This document shows positions 1 through 11,100 of a DNA stretch of 52,753 nucleotides, piece after piece. Under the pieces are notes generated by a model. It saw only the letters and a program-made list of their open reading frames with translations, did no database searches and was not told the origin of the DNA. Position numbers and translations under genes: made by a program. Numbering within the stretch: position 1 is the first letter of the stretch; each line of letters opens with the position of its first letter. Origin of the DNA: JAAEQG01 sp023133475 (GTDB lineage: Bacteria > Planctomycetota > Phycisphaerae > UBA1845); the NCBI GenBank assembly GCA_030631415.1, contig DAOVLE010000003.1, forward strand, positions 1 to 52,753, given 5' to 3'.

Positions 1-1
1 C

Positions 2-457
2 CTGCAATTGCACCAGGAGAACTTGACGATTTGCGACGAGCTGGGGGATAAGAACGGTTGGGCGGTGACGCTGGGGGACATTGCCCGGCTGCGGGCGGCC
101 AAAGGCGAGGTGGACGCCGCCTTGCAATTGCATCAAGAGGCGCTGGCCGTTTACGAAGCGCTGGGGGATATAGGCGGTATCGCCAACACGCTCTGGTACA
201 TCGCGCGAATCGAACTCGAGCAGCAAAAACGCAACGAAGCGGCCGAGCATCTGGCCAGATCATATGAGATCAACCTGAAGCTCAGCCGCCTCGACGGCAT
301 CTGCATGGTGGGCCTGGATTTCGGTCAACTGCTCTGCGCCGGCGACCGGCGCGATGCGGGATTGGAGATCCTCACCCGCTCCCGCGACGGTTTTCAGACG
401 CTCGGCCGCCCCGACCTCGCCGCCCAGGCCCAGGCGCTGCTGGACCGGTTCGCTTAG
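2..457 (+). CDS. TPR-repeat protein, C-terminal part (5' end outside window)
   Basis: The frame is open to the left edge, so only the last ~151 residues are visible. They form about three helical hairpins of ~40 residues with the pattern LGD..G.A.TL..IA.....G....AL.L..EAL..YE, typical of the long TPR type seen in kinesin-light-chain-like and signalling proteins. The in-frame TTG at 8 is not a credible start because the repeat pattern continues upstream of it. The protein ends ALLDRFA and stops at TAG. TPR arrays bind proteins; the partner and any N-terminal effector domain cannot be seen. No gene follows on the same strand for 1.6 kb, so it is probably the last gene of its unit. Confidence 0.85.
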   Translation: MQLHQENLTICDELGDKNGWAVTLGDIARLRAAKGEVDAALQLHQEALAVYEALGDIGGIANTLWYIARIELEQQKRNEAAEHLARSYEINLKLSRLDGICMVGLDFGQLLCAGDRRDAGLEILTRSRDGFQTLGRPDLAAQAQALLDRFA

Positions 458-510
458 TCGCCCCCCCAACCGCCAGCCGACCCGGACGGGGTGGGGGACT
501 GACTCAAACC

Positions 511-540
511 GATCAGTACCGCGACCGTAAGGGAGCGGCC
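511..540. repeat. GATCAGTACC interspersed element, copy 1
   Basis: About 30 bases beginning GATCAGTACCGCGACC and ending GGGAGCGGCC. Near-identical copies lie at 26032-26061 and 45189-45218. An inverted partial copy lies at 26078-26097. It lies in a non-coding gap. Confidence 0.75.
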
Positions 541-820
541 ATCCGTCCCCCACCCACATATTCGCGTCCCCCACCGCTAAAGCAGTGGGCCACCCACCGT
601 CGGGCGGGTGGCATGGTCAAGGGCCACCCTCGATAACGTTACGATTTGCCAGATGACCTTTCGAGGTGGTTCTTGACCATGTTCTACGCCGCACGCTTTC
701 GCGCAGCGTGCACATGGCTACCCAACGCAGATAGCTTGTCATTGTCTTCCCAAAAGCGGAATTGGCCTAGCCCCCGTAGGGGCGACGGAACGATGTGTCA
801 TTGTGGTGTCATTGTGATCC

Positions 821-960
821 GTGCCGTGTTACATGATTTCCATCGCCCCCTTCGGGGGCTCGGATTGCACGGGATCGCTTACCCAGGGTTCCGCTTCGCT
901 TCACCCTGGGCTTTATTCCGCCGCCCCCGCCGGGGGCTCTCGGAAGAGGACGCCGATAAT
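821..960. repeat. CCCAGGG hairpin element, copy 1
   Basis: The element has a central hairpin with arms CCCAGGGT (882-889) and ACCCTGGG (903-910), flanked by GCCCCC/GGGGGC mini-hairpins. A reverse-complement relative sits at about 48340-48460, where the arms are CCCAGGGC and GCCCTGGG. The closing pair changes on both sides, which suggests the folded form is conserved. The two copies align over roughly 110 bases. Confidence 0.7.
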
Positions 961-1084
961 GGCGCCTGCGGTCCGCACAGCAGACCCTACATCGCTTCGG
1001 GGCGAGACTTGCCCGTGTGGGCACCCGACACCTTTCACCACGGACAAAGCCCGCCGTAGGCGAGCGAAACCCACCATGCCGGTT

Positions 1085-1154
1085 AATAAGTCCAAAGTCC
1101 AAAGTCGGAAACCAGCGGGACTTTGGACCTTGGACCTTGGACCTTGGACTCGTC
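1085..1154. repeat. AGTCCAA / TTGGACC heptamer element, copy 1
   Basis: Tandem 7-base units related to AGTCCAA on the left are followed by units of TTGGACC on the right, so the element can fold back on itself. It ends GGACTCGTC. A second, longer copy with the same order and flanks is at 40054-40138. Confidence 0.75.
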
Positions 1155-1155
1155 G

Positions 1156-1258
1156 CCGGTTGGTGGGTTCCACCTGCCTGCGGCAGGTTCCACCCACCCT
1201 ACATATGGAGGGGAAAGACAACCACTCCAATACCCGGCATAAATGCCGGGCCTAACGC
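1156..1258. repeat. Composite palindromic element, copy A
   Basis: The order is CCGGTTGGTGGGTTCCACCT, a short hairpin, GGTTCCACCCACCCTAC, then AAGACAACCACTCC and CCGGCATAAATGCCGGG. Copy B at 33306-33405 has the same order. The internal hairpin is CCTGCC/GGCAGG here and CCTCGC/GCGAGG in copy B, so both sides of the stem have changed together. Confidence 0.75.
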
Positions 1259-1332
1259 GACGGAATGCCTGAGGTTGCCGTCTTACCCCAGATGAAACCC
1301 GCCCCACAGCAATGTAATACCGGGGTATCCCC

Positions 1333-1362
1333 TTGACCTGCCCCCGGTGATACCGTTAAGAT
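1333..1362 (+). promoter_or_regulatory. Possible sigma-70-type promoter
   Basis: TTGACC and TAAGAT are separated by 18 bases. No convincing gene follows within 750 bases, so this may be a chance match or may serve an unrecognised RNA. Confidence 0.2.
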
Positions 1363-1910
1363 AGATTCGTTATCGATTCCAGGGAGGGAGAAGGCCATCT
1401 TTGGCCTGACGTGTTTCCGAGAGAGAGACGTGTGGTGGCGTGTGGGGTCCCATGTTGTGCCTCTGCTGCTGAGGTTTGGCAAAGGCCGGAATAATCATGG
1501 GGTATATTCCCTATATGGAATGTGGCATAGAGATGTCGGCGGTAACAACAGGTAAACCACTTCGACTCCGAACGCAACACAAGGCGTTGTTGCCGCGAGA
1601 AAAAGTGTCAAAAACACGTTTGAAGTTTGTCAAGTCAGTTATTCTGCCCGCGATTGTCGCTTGGGGTGCGCCTTCGTGGCGATTGATAAAGCGGGCAATA
1701 GATACAAATCGTTCCCTCATGATTTACGATTCGATGTGCGGATGGGGTGGTGTGAGTGAAACCCATACTTCCCCCCGCCTGAGGGTGACGAGTTTGTAGA
1801 TAGTCTCGCAGGTCAAAGTGTGGTCCTGCTTTGGCCTTCGAGCGCGGCACGGAAGATGTGCCGATCAGGGGCGATGCGGTTGAGGTGTGCCCGGAGGCGG
1901 TAGATCTCTA

Positions 1911-1987
1911 GCGCTCTGTCGCGATTGATTCGATGGATCACCGACGCATGGGTGGCCCACCGCTAAAGCCATGGGCCACCCAACCAT
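1911..1987. repeat. GCTCTGTCGCGATTGATTCG plus palindrome-half element
   Basis: A CTGTCGCGATTGATTCGATG lead-in is followed by TGGGTGGCCCACCGCTAAAG and a matching inverted half ending GGGCCACCCAACC. The same lead-in and palindrome occur together at 41030-41147. Confidence 0.7.
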
Positions 1988-2112
1988 CAGTTCATGGGCG
2001 ATAGAGCACTGGTCAAAGGCCTCTCCTTGCAGGCAATCGTCTTAGGTTGCGCCGGCGGCTGGTCTGCCGGTGAGTGTATGTCAGATCCCTTAAAGGTCCG
2101 ACCCGACAACAC

Positions 2113-2120
2113 GGAGGAAG
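2113..2120 (+). promoter_or_regulatory. Ribosome binding site fixing the start of the giant gene
   Basis: GGAGGAAG lies 4 bases from the ATG at 2125, with its GGAGG core 7 bases away. An in-frame GTG at 2074 would add 17 residues but has no such site, and the signal peptide begins at the ATG. Confidence 0.8.
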
Positions 2121-2124
2121 TGCG

Positions 2125-5100
2125 ATGAGATTCTCGCGGACAGTAGACCTTGTGCTATTGATGTTGGCGGCTGGTGGTTTGGTGGTTACCGGCCCCTCGG
2201 ATGTTTTGTCCAGCCCCATTTTTTGGGAGGCTGGTGGCATCCAAGGTCAATTCGCCTCTTCTGTCGGCGGCGACTTTCCGAGCATCGGCGCGGGCTCGCG
2301 TCAAGAGGGAGCGTGCTGCATCATAGAGAATGGTGGAGAGTGTTGGGAGGTCATGAGTGAACAGGAGTGCTGGCCGGGGCCGAGTAATTTCCACGAGGGC
2401 ATGTCATGCGAGGACAATCCCTGTGGGGAACCCGGAGCCTGTTGCCTCGAGGACGGCACGTGCATGGACGTCCTGAACGATGAGGCGTGCGGGTGGTACA
2501 GCGGCATATCCTTCCATGGGAGCACAAGCTGCTCCGCGAATCCTTGTGGGTCGCCCGGGGCATGCTGCTTCTCGGATGGCAGTTGTAGCGACGTCTCGAA
2601 CGCGAATCAGTGCACAATCATGGACGGTATCGAGTTCAACGAGGGCATGAATTGCAGCTCGGGTGTTTGTAAGGAGGCCTGCTGCTACAGCGTGGGGATG
2701 GGCTTGCAGTGCATCGAGACCCATGGCCTGACCTGCGACCAGACCTATAACGGTTACCCGCAAGGTCCGGGGACAACTTGCGCTATGGGTCTGTGCGTGA
2801 GCGAGGATTGCAATAACAACGGGATCGACGACGAGCGTGAGATATTGGTCGGCAGCGCCGAGGATTGCAACCTCAATTCGAGGCCTGATGAGTGCGACGT
2901 GCCTCCGCTGGGCGAAGGTCCGGACTGCAACAATAATATGGTGCCCGACGAGTGCGAGCTACAGTCCGGAGGAGAGCTCTATGCCGTCGGCTACATGATG
3001 GAATACCGCTCCGCCCACGCCTTGTACACGGTGAACCCGTCCAACGGGGCGTTGACCTGGAAAGCCGACTTCGAGCAAGACGTGGAGGACGTTTCCGCCC
3101 TGAGCGCCCATCCCCTCACGGGCGAACTGTATGTCATCGTCGAACTGATGTCCGAGCATTTGCGTAAGCGCCCGGGCGACCGGGATTTCAATGGCCCGTG
3201 CCTGGCGACGGTGGACCGGGACACCGCCGTGGTGAACCCCATCGGTGAGCTGCCGCAGGAGGAGCAGATAGGCAGCATTGCTTTCCGCAGCGACGGGACG
3301 CTGTACGGTGTTGTCGAAAATGGATTCGAGATATTTTCGACCGGCGAGATTGTTGTGATCGACACCGGCAATGCGTCGGTGACCTCGACGGGGATTATTG
3401 CCACGCCCTGTATGCACCATGCTTTGGCGTTCCGGCCGCGAACGAACCTGCTTTATCATGCGACCAGGTGCGAGGGGTCGTGCGGGCTGGAGACGATCAA
3501 CGTGGATACCGGCGAGGGTTCTCTGGTCGGTTTGTTGTCGGAGGATGTGGAGGCGTTGTCCCCGTTGGCATTCCATCCGTCGGGGCATCCGTTCCTGGGA
3601 TTTGTGATAACCGTATACGATAAGTCGAATCGTGGGTTTCACTCTATCGATCCGTCAACGGGTGAGTTGAGCTACCTCGGCCCCCTCAACCAGGATCAAC
3701 ATGTAACTGGGATGGCGTTTGCGGTGGATAGCAACGACTGCAACGGTAACGAGGTTCTTGACGAATGCGACATCATCGCCGGAACCAGCGCGGACTGCAA
3801 CAGCAACGGCGTTCCGGACGAGTGCGACGTTACCGGTGGGACCAGTGAGGATTGCAACACCAACGGCGTGCCGGACGAGTGTGACATCGCCGGTGGGACT
3901 AGTCCCGACTGCCAGCCCAATGGTGTTCCCGACGAGTGCGACATGCAGCTTGGGGGTGAGCTGTATGCCGCCGCAATGACAGGGTATAACTCTGGCCCTG
4001 CTTTGTACTCCGTTGACCCGTCCAACGGGTCCATGACCTTGGTGGCCGACTTCGACGAGAGCGTGAGGACGGTTTACGGCCTGAGCGCCCATCCTTGCAC
4101 GGGTGCGTTGTACATCGTCGTCGAGCGAGAGCCTGAAGGTTCGCGCAACGGCGAGTCCAATACGTGGCTGGCGACCGTGAACCCGCAAACAGCCGCACTG
4201 AGCTTGATCGGTGCGTTCCTGTGGGAGGACGTATTGGCCAATATCGCCTTCCACAGCGACGGCACGCTGTATGGGATTTACGAGAACTGGGAGAGCGACA
4301 AGTTTGTGCCCGGTGAGATCGTGGTCATCGACACGAACAACGTGTCCGTGACCTCAACGGGAATAATTGCTTCATCTGGCATGTTCGAGTCACTCGCGTT
4401 TCGGCCGGGAACGGACCTGCTTTACCATTCGGTGCTGCCCGTTCACTACAGAGCGGCCCGGTTGGAGACGATCAACGTGGCGACCGCCGAGGTCACCATG
4501 ATCGGCGAGTTGCCGGAGGAAGGCATGGATGCGTTGTATCCAATCGCGTTCCATCCGTCCGGGGCTCCGTTACTGGGATTCGCGCCTACTCCGTGGAAGT
4601 ATTTTCAAGGTGGGTTCTTCTCTATCGATCCGTCCACAATCGCGACGACCTATCTCGGTCCCCGGCCGGATATGTCGGTAAATGGAATGGTGTTCACGGC
4701 AGGAAGCCTCGATTGCAATGACAACGGCGTGCCGGACGAATGTGAAATCGACGCGGGGACGAGCGAGGATTGCAACAACAACGGTATGCCGGACGAGTGC
4801 GATCTTGCCGGCGGGGGCAGCAAGGACTGCAACACCAACGGCGTGCCGGACGAGTGTGACATCTCCGGTGCGACCAGCACCGACTGCCAGCCCAACGGCA
4901 TCCCCGATGAGTGTGAACTGGATACCATAGCCATGCTCTATGCCGTGGGGGACGGCGATGAATACGGTGAGAGCAACGAGGCATTGCATATCGTCGATCC
5001 CTCCGACGCATCGCTGACTCGCGTTGGTTGGATGCAATGGCGCGTCTATTCCGCCGAGGCACTGGCCATCCACCCCTCCACCGGTGAATTGTATGCGGTT

Positions 5101-8100
5101 GTCGAAGATCGTGGAGAGGAGGGCAAATCCGAGGGGCGCGACGAGTACCGGAACGGGTACACCCATGCCCTGGCGACGGTGAACCGCACGACGGGTGACG
5201 TCACCATTGTCGGCAATCTGACCGGGAACGAGGTGGTGTCCGACATCGCTTTCCGCGACAACGGAGTGCTTTACGGAGTCGTTGACGGCGGTGGTTCTCA
5301 ACCAGGTGAGATCGTGATCGTGGATACAGCCACCGCGGCACTTACGCCGACGGGTGTCTACGGTGCTTCCGGGTACGGCCAGGCAATCGCGTTCCACCCG
5401 ACCACGGGTTTGCTTTATCACGTGGCTCCCTGGGGCGAGGGCGACGGGCTTTTGGAAACCATCGACGTGGACACCGGTGTGGTTACCAGCATCAGCACCT
5501 CGCTGGTCGAGGCACCCTACGACTGCTTGGCGTTTCATCCCTCGGGCGAGCCGCTGTTGGGACACGCTTCCGGCAAACTCTATTCCATCGACCCCGAGAC
5601 CGGCCAGGAGACATACATCGGCACCAGCAACATGGAACTGCGGGGGATGGCCTTTTTGGTTCTCGATGCCGACTGCAACAACAACGGCGTGCCTGACGAG
5701 TGTGACATCACCGGGGAGACCAGTGCGGATTGCAACGGCAATAACGTTCCCGACGAGTGCGACCTCGCCGGCGGGATCAGCGAAGACTGCAATACCGACG
5801 GCGTCCCGGACGAATGTCAGTTGATCGACAATGACTGCAACAACGACGGCGTCCCGGATGAGTGTCAGTTGGCTGACAATGATTGCAACGAGAACTCGAT
5901 CCCCGACGATTGCGACATCGCCGGGAGCACCAGCGAGGATTGCCAGCCCAACGGAATCCCCGATGAGTGCGATATCAGCGGACTCGGCTGGCTGGAAGGT
6001 TGGGAGCGCACCCGAGTTGTGGATATCACCGGTTCAACTTCCGCTCTGACGGATTACCAGGTGCTTGTTGCACTGGACACGGCATCCCTGATAGCCGCCG
6101 GTGAGATGCGGTTGGACTGTGGTGATCTGAGGTTTACCGATGCTAACGGCACCAGCTTGCTGGATTACTGGATCGAATCGGGTTGCAACACCGATTCGAC
6201 CCTGGTGTGGGTCAAGGTTCCTTCGATTCCAACCGGCGGGGCCACGATCTACGTGTACTACGGCAACCCTTCAGCGAGTTCTGCAAGCAATGGAACCAAT
6301 ACCTTTGAGTTCTTTGATGATTTTGAGGGGACTGTATTAGACACAGATAAATGGACTGAAAGTGCTGGTGCTTCTCATATATCTCAAAATGATTATTTAA
6401 GATTTTACGGAGGTGGATTTGGTGAATGGGTAGAGTCTGTAAACAGCTATTCTGGAGATTTGTTGGTTGATGCTGATGTGGAAATACCATCCGATTGGTC
6501 AGGGTTGAAGTGTTGGGTAATAGCTAACCTCTTGTTTTATGTCGATAGTTCTAATTATGCGTATGAAACGAGATGCTCCGGCTGTCAGTCAACTAGCAGA
6601 TTAGGAGTTGTATATTCAGATGACACGGAGTATTATTCGTCGTATGCGGATACCAGGGTAGGGACCTATCATTTTCGACTTACACGCCTTGGCGGCACTA
6701 TAACCACATATTATGAAAAAGGCAGCGGATGGCAACAGGATTTCCAGAAAACAGATGTTTTTACGGATGATGTGAAAATCAGATTGAGAGCACTTAGTGC
6801 GGTTAATAATCCAACAATAGACGTGCGCTGGGACAATCTGAAAGTTCGCAAATACGCCTCGCCTGAGCCGGAGACAAGTATGGGGGCAGAAGGGATCGAC
6901 GGAAGTGCCAGCGAAGACTGCAACAGCAACGACATCCCCGACGAGTGCGAGGTTCCGCCGATCGGGGATGGCCCCGATTGCAACACCGACGGCGTCCCGG
7001 ACGATTGCCAGTTGGCCGACAACGACTGCAACGAGAACTCGATCCCCGACGATTGCGACATCGCGGCGGGCACCAGCGAGGATTGCCAGCCCAACGGAAT
7101 CCCTGGCGAGTGCGAACTCGGCGAACTCGGCTGGCTGGAAGGTTGGCAGCAGACGCGAGTTATGGATATCACCGGTTCAACTTCCGCTCTGACTGATTAC
7201 CAGGTGCTTGTTATGCTGGACACGGCATCCCTGATAGCCGCCGGTGAGATGCGGTCGGACTGTGGTGATCTGAGGTTTACCGAGGCCGACGGTGCCGGCT
7301 TGCTGGATTACTGGATCGAATCGGATTGCAATACCGATTCAACCCGGGTATGGGTGAAAGTTCCTTCGATTCCAACCGAGGGAACCGCGGTCTACATGCA
7401 CTATGGCAACCCGTCTGCGGTGAGTGCGAGCAATGGAACGAATACCCTTGATTTCTTTGATGATTTTGAGGGTTATGCTGTGGGTACAGAGTCGCCCAAC
7501 GATTGGACTAATCACAGATACAGTGGTGATTCTCTTGCAAATTATGTAACCAACTCAGTAAGCCATGGAGGGGATAAATCATATTACCTATATGGTCATT
7601 GTAGTGCTTCTGCAAGACCTGTTCGCAACACTCTCAATTCCCCCCAATTTGATCCATCCGAGCAATTCTCTATTTGGGCACAATCATGTGGTCAAAGCTA
7701 TGGTTGCTGTGGAGTGTCAATTATATTTATCACGTCTTCAACTGCAAAGAGCATAAGCTACCGCTTCGCTGTTCATTATGGCACTCAGAGTGGTTTATCT
7801 GCTTATTATGATCCTAATTCCGGCACGGAACAATCGAATCCTTTTTGGCGCGATGCAGCCGACGTTGAAATCCATCTTGATAATGTAACCGGCTCTTGGA
7901 CAGAAGTAACGAGGAATATAAAACAAGATTATGAAGATAACTGGGGAAGCTGGGATTATGTAGTCAAACTTATTTTTGTCTTAAGTGTTGGATCCAACGT
8001 TGACATCGGTGGTGGCTATGGGTGCGCCTATTATGACGACGTTCGCGTCCTCAAATACGCTTCGCCGGAGCCGTCGGTCACCGTTGGTGCCGAGGGCGGC

Positions 8101-11100
8101 ACAGGCCCCTTGTCCAGCAACGACTGCAACGACAATCAGGTCCCCGACGAGTGCGAGGTTCCGCCGATCGGGGATGGCCCCGATTGCAACACCGACGGCG
8201 TCCCGGACGATTGCCAGTTGGTCGGCAACGACTGCAACAATGACAGCGTCCCGGACGATTGCCAGTTACTTGACAATGATTGCAACACTGACGATGTCCC
8301 GGACGATTGCCAGTTGGTCGACAACGACTGCAACAATGACGGCATGCCGGATGAGTGTCAGTTGGCCGGCAATGACTGCAACACCGACGGGGTCCCGGAT
8401 GATTGCCAGTTGGCCGGCAATGACTGCAATAATGACGGTATACCGGATGAGTGTCAGTTGGCCGGTAACGACTGCAATGGCAATCTGGTCCCCGACGACT
8501 GTGACATTGCCGCCGGCACCAGCGAGGATTGCCAGCCCGACGATATTCCGGACGATTGCCAGTTGGGCGACGGCGACTGCAACAGCAACGGGATTCCCGA
8601 CGACTGCGACATCGCGGCGGGCACCAGCGAGGATTGCCAGTTGAACGGCATCCCCGATGAGTGCGATATTAACCTCATCAATTGGCTGCTGGGGTGGTCG
8701 CACTCGAAAGACGTGCACATCACCGGCTCAACCTCCGCTCTGACGGATTACCAGGTGCTTGTGACGGTGGACACGGAGTCCCTGATTGCCGCCGGTCGGA
8801 TGATGCCGGACTGCGGCGATCTAAGGTTCACCGACGCCAACGGCACCAGCTTGTTGGATTACTGGATCAAATCGGGGTGTGACACCGATTCGACCCTGGT
8901 GTGGGTGAAGGTCCCTTCGATTCCAACCGTGGGAACCACGATCTACATGTACTACGGCAACCCTTCCGCGAGTTCTGCGAGCAATGGAACGAATACCTTT
9001 AAGTTCTTTGATGATTTTGATGGAGGTTCAAGTCCGTGGAGTATAACAAATCCAAATAATCACATTGACGAAGATAGAGCAGTGGATGAACGATTGGGAA
9101 TTAATGCATTAAACTGTAATGAGCAAGCCTATGTTTATAAAGATGGGTTTTCTCTAAACGATTTTGCAGTTGATTGGAAATTTAAGCCGGTATCATATAC
9201 TCATGCAGGCTGGTATGGACCATACATGGGAGTTTTTGCCGATCATATTAGTTCTGCTCCTTATCCATCAGGGACAAGAGCATTGGCAATGTCTTGGCTA
9301 GGCTATGCTTCTGAATTCACAAACGGTGGCTGGGGAACTGGATATGGGAAATTAAAAAGTTCTGCTCTTGATGCAAATCACATTTATGAACTTACTATTG
9401 CAAGGAGTGGCTCAATTGCTGAATTCTCCTTGTTTGATTGCACTAATGGAACCGAAACTGATCAATCACCAATAAGCTTCACAAGTTTAACAGATACTTT
9501 CACAATGTTAGCAGCAGTGACTGCGCAATGTAATGGTTATCCGGGGGATTCTTCTACAGGTTGGATCGACGACGTCCGCGTCCGCAAATACGCCTCTCCC
9601 GAGCCGGCTGCGAGTGTTGAAGGGGAGAGCAGCCACTCATCCACCAACGACTGCAATAACAATATGATCCCCGATGAGTGCGACGTGCCGCCGATCGGGG
9701 ATGGCCCCGATTGCAACACCGACGGCATCCCTGATGAATGCCAGTTGGGCGACGGCGACTGCAACAGCAACGGGATCCCCGACGACTGCGACATCGCCGC
9801 GGGCACCAGCGATGACTGCCAGCTCAACGGCATCCCCGACGAGTGCGATCTTGACCTCGTCAATTGGCTGCCGGGGTGGTCGCACTCGAAAGACGTGCAC
9901 ATCACCGGCTCAACCTCCGCTCTGACGGATTACCAGGTGCTTGTGACGCTGGACACGGAGTCCCTGATTGCTGCCGGTCGGATGCTGCCGGATTGCGGTG
10001 ATCTAAGGTTCACCGACGCCAACGGCACCAACTTGCTGGATTACTGGATCGAATCGGGTTGTGACACCGACTCGACCCTGGTGTGGGTGAAGGTTCCTTT
10101 GATTCCAACCGGCGGAACCACCATCTACATGTACTACGGCAACCCATCTGAGAGTTCCATGAGCAATGGAACGAATACCTTTGAGTTCTTTGATGATGGG
10201 GAAGGGGAAACACCTGGGAGCAGCTTGTCAGCAGGCGGGTGGACAAATCTTGCATATGACTCTTACGCAAATGACAAGGCATATTCAGGGACAATCAGCC
10301 TAAAACTTGACGCCCCTGGCACGTCTTATGGCAGCGCTACAAAAAATATCACCAAGCCAGACTCATGGGTGACGGAGTCTATGGTGTATGACTTAAACCT
10401 CGCAACCACCTATGATTATGCGCGATTCGGTGTTGCGGATGGCGCTTCAAAATCGGCTCAAATTGGATGGGAGCAGAATATAGGAGGCAACAAATACAAT
10501 TACGCTATTGACGGCCTGAAAACAACGACAAGCGTGACAAGAAGCGTCGGTTGGCATGCCTTTAAGATTATTTACGATGGCACAAATCTTTCCATGTACA
10601 TAGATGATACGCCAATAAAATCGCCGGCACTGTATACCTTCCAGAGTGATAGGATATGCCTGACAGGCCAAGATAATAATGGAGTATGGTTTGACGACAT
10701 CCGCGTCCGCAAATACGCCTCGCCCGAGCCCGGTGCGAGTATTGGAGAGGAGAGCAGCCACTCGGCCACCAACGACTGCAATAACAATATGATCCCCGAC
10801 GAGTGCGATGTGCCGCCGATCGGGGATGGCCCCGATTGCAACACCGACGGTATTCCGGACGAGTGTCAGTTAGTCGACAACGATTGCAACAGCAACGGGA
10901 TCCCCGACGACTGCGACATCGCCGCCGACACCAGCGAGGATTGCCAGCTCAACGGCATCCCCGACGAGTGCGATATTAATCTCGTCAATTGGCTGCTGGG
11001 GTGGTCGCACTCGAAAGCCGTGCACATCACCGGTTCAACTTCCGCCTTGACGGATTACCCGGTGCTTGTGACGCTGGACACGGAGTCCCTGATTGCTGCC

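Larger units (their letters stand above)
458..2124. other. Repeat-rich non-coding stretch
   Basis: No frame here has convincing coding character. The stretch contains at least five interspersed repeat types that recur elsewhere in the window: the GATCAGTACC element (511-540), GGCCCACCGC-type palindrome halves (about 555-600 and 1950-1987), the CCCAGGG hairpin element (821-960), the AGTCCAA/TTGGACC heptamer element (1085-1154), and a 103-base composite element (1156-1258). Between about 1300 and 1900 no repeat is obvious. A 107-codon frame at 1476-1799 starts at TTG, has no recognisable motif and ends in low-quality sequence. Confidence 0.7.

Noticed and set aside
1476..1799. Plus-strand frame of 107 codons in the first gap
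   Set aside because: TTG start, no motif, and its tail looks like non-coding repeat sequence.
6331..6846. AT-rich interior as a possible insertion sequence
   Set aside because: There are no terminal inverted repeats, no transposase frame, and the main frame stays open.
8100..8670. Possible CRISPR-like DNA repeats
   Set aside because: The repeats are in frame and code for DCNxN units; spacing follows codons, not spacers.
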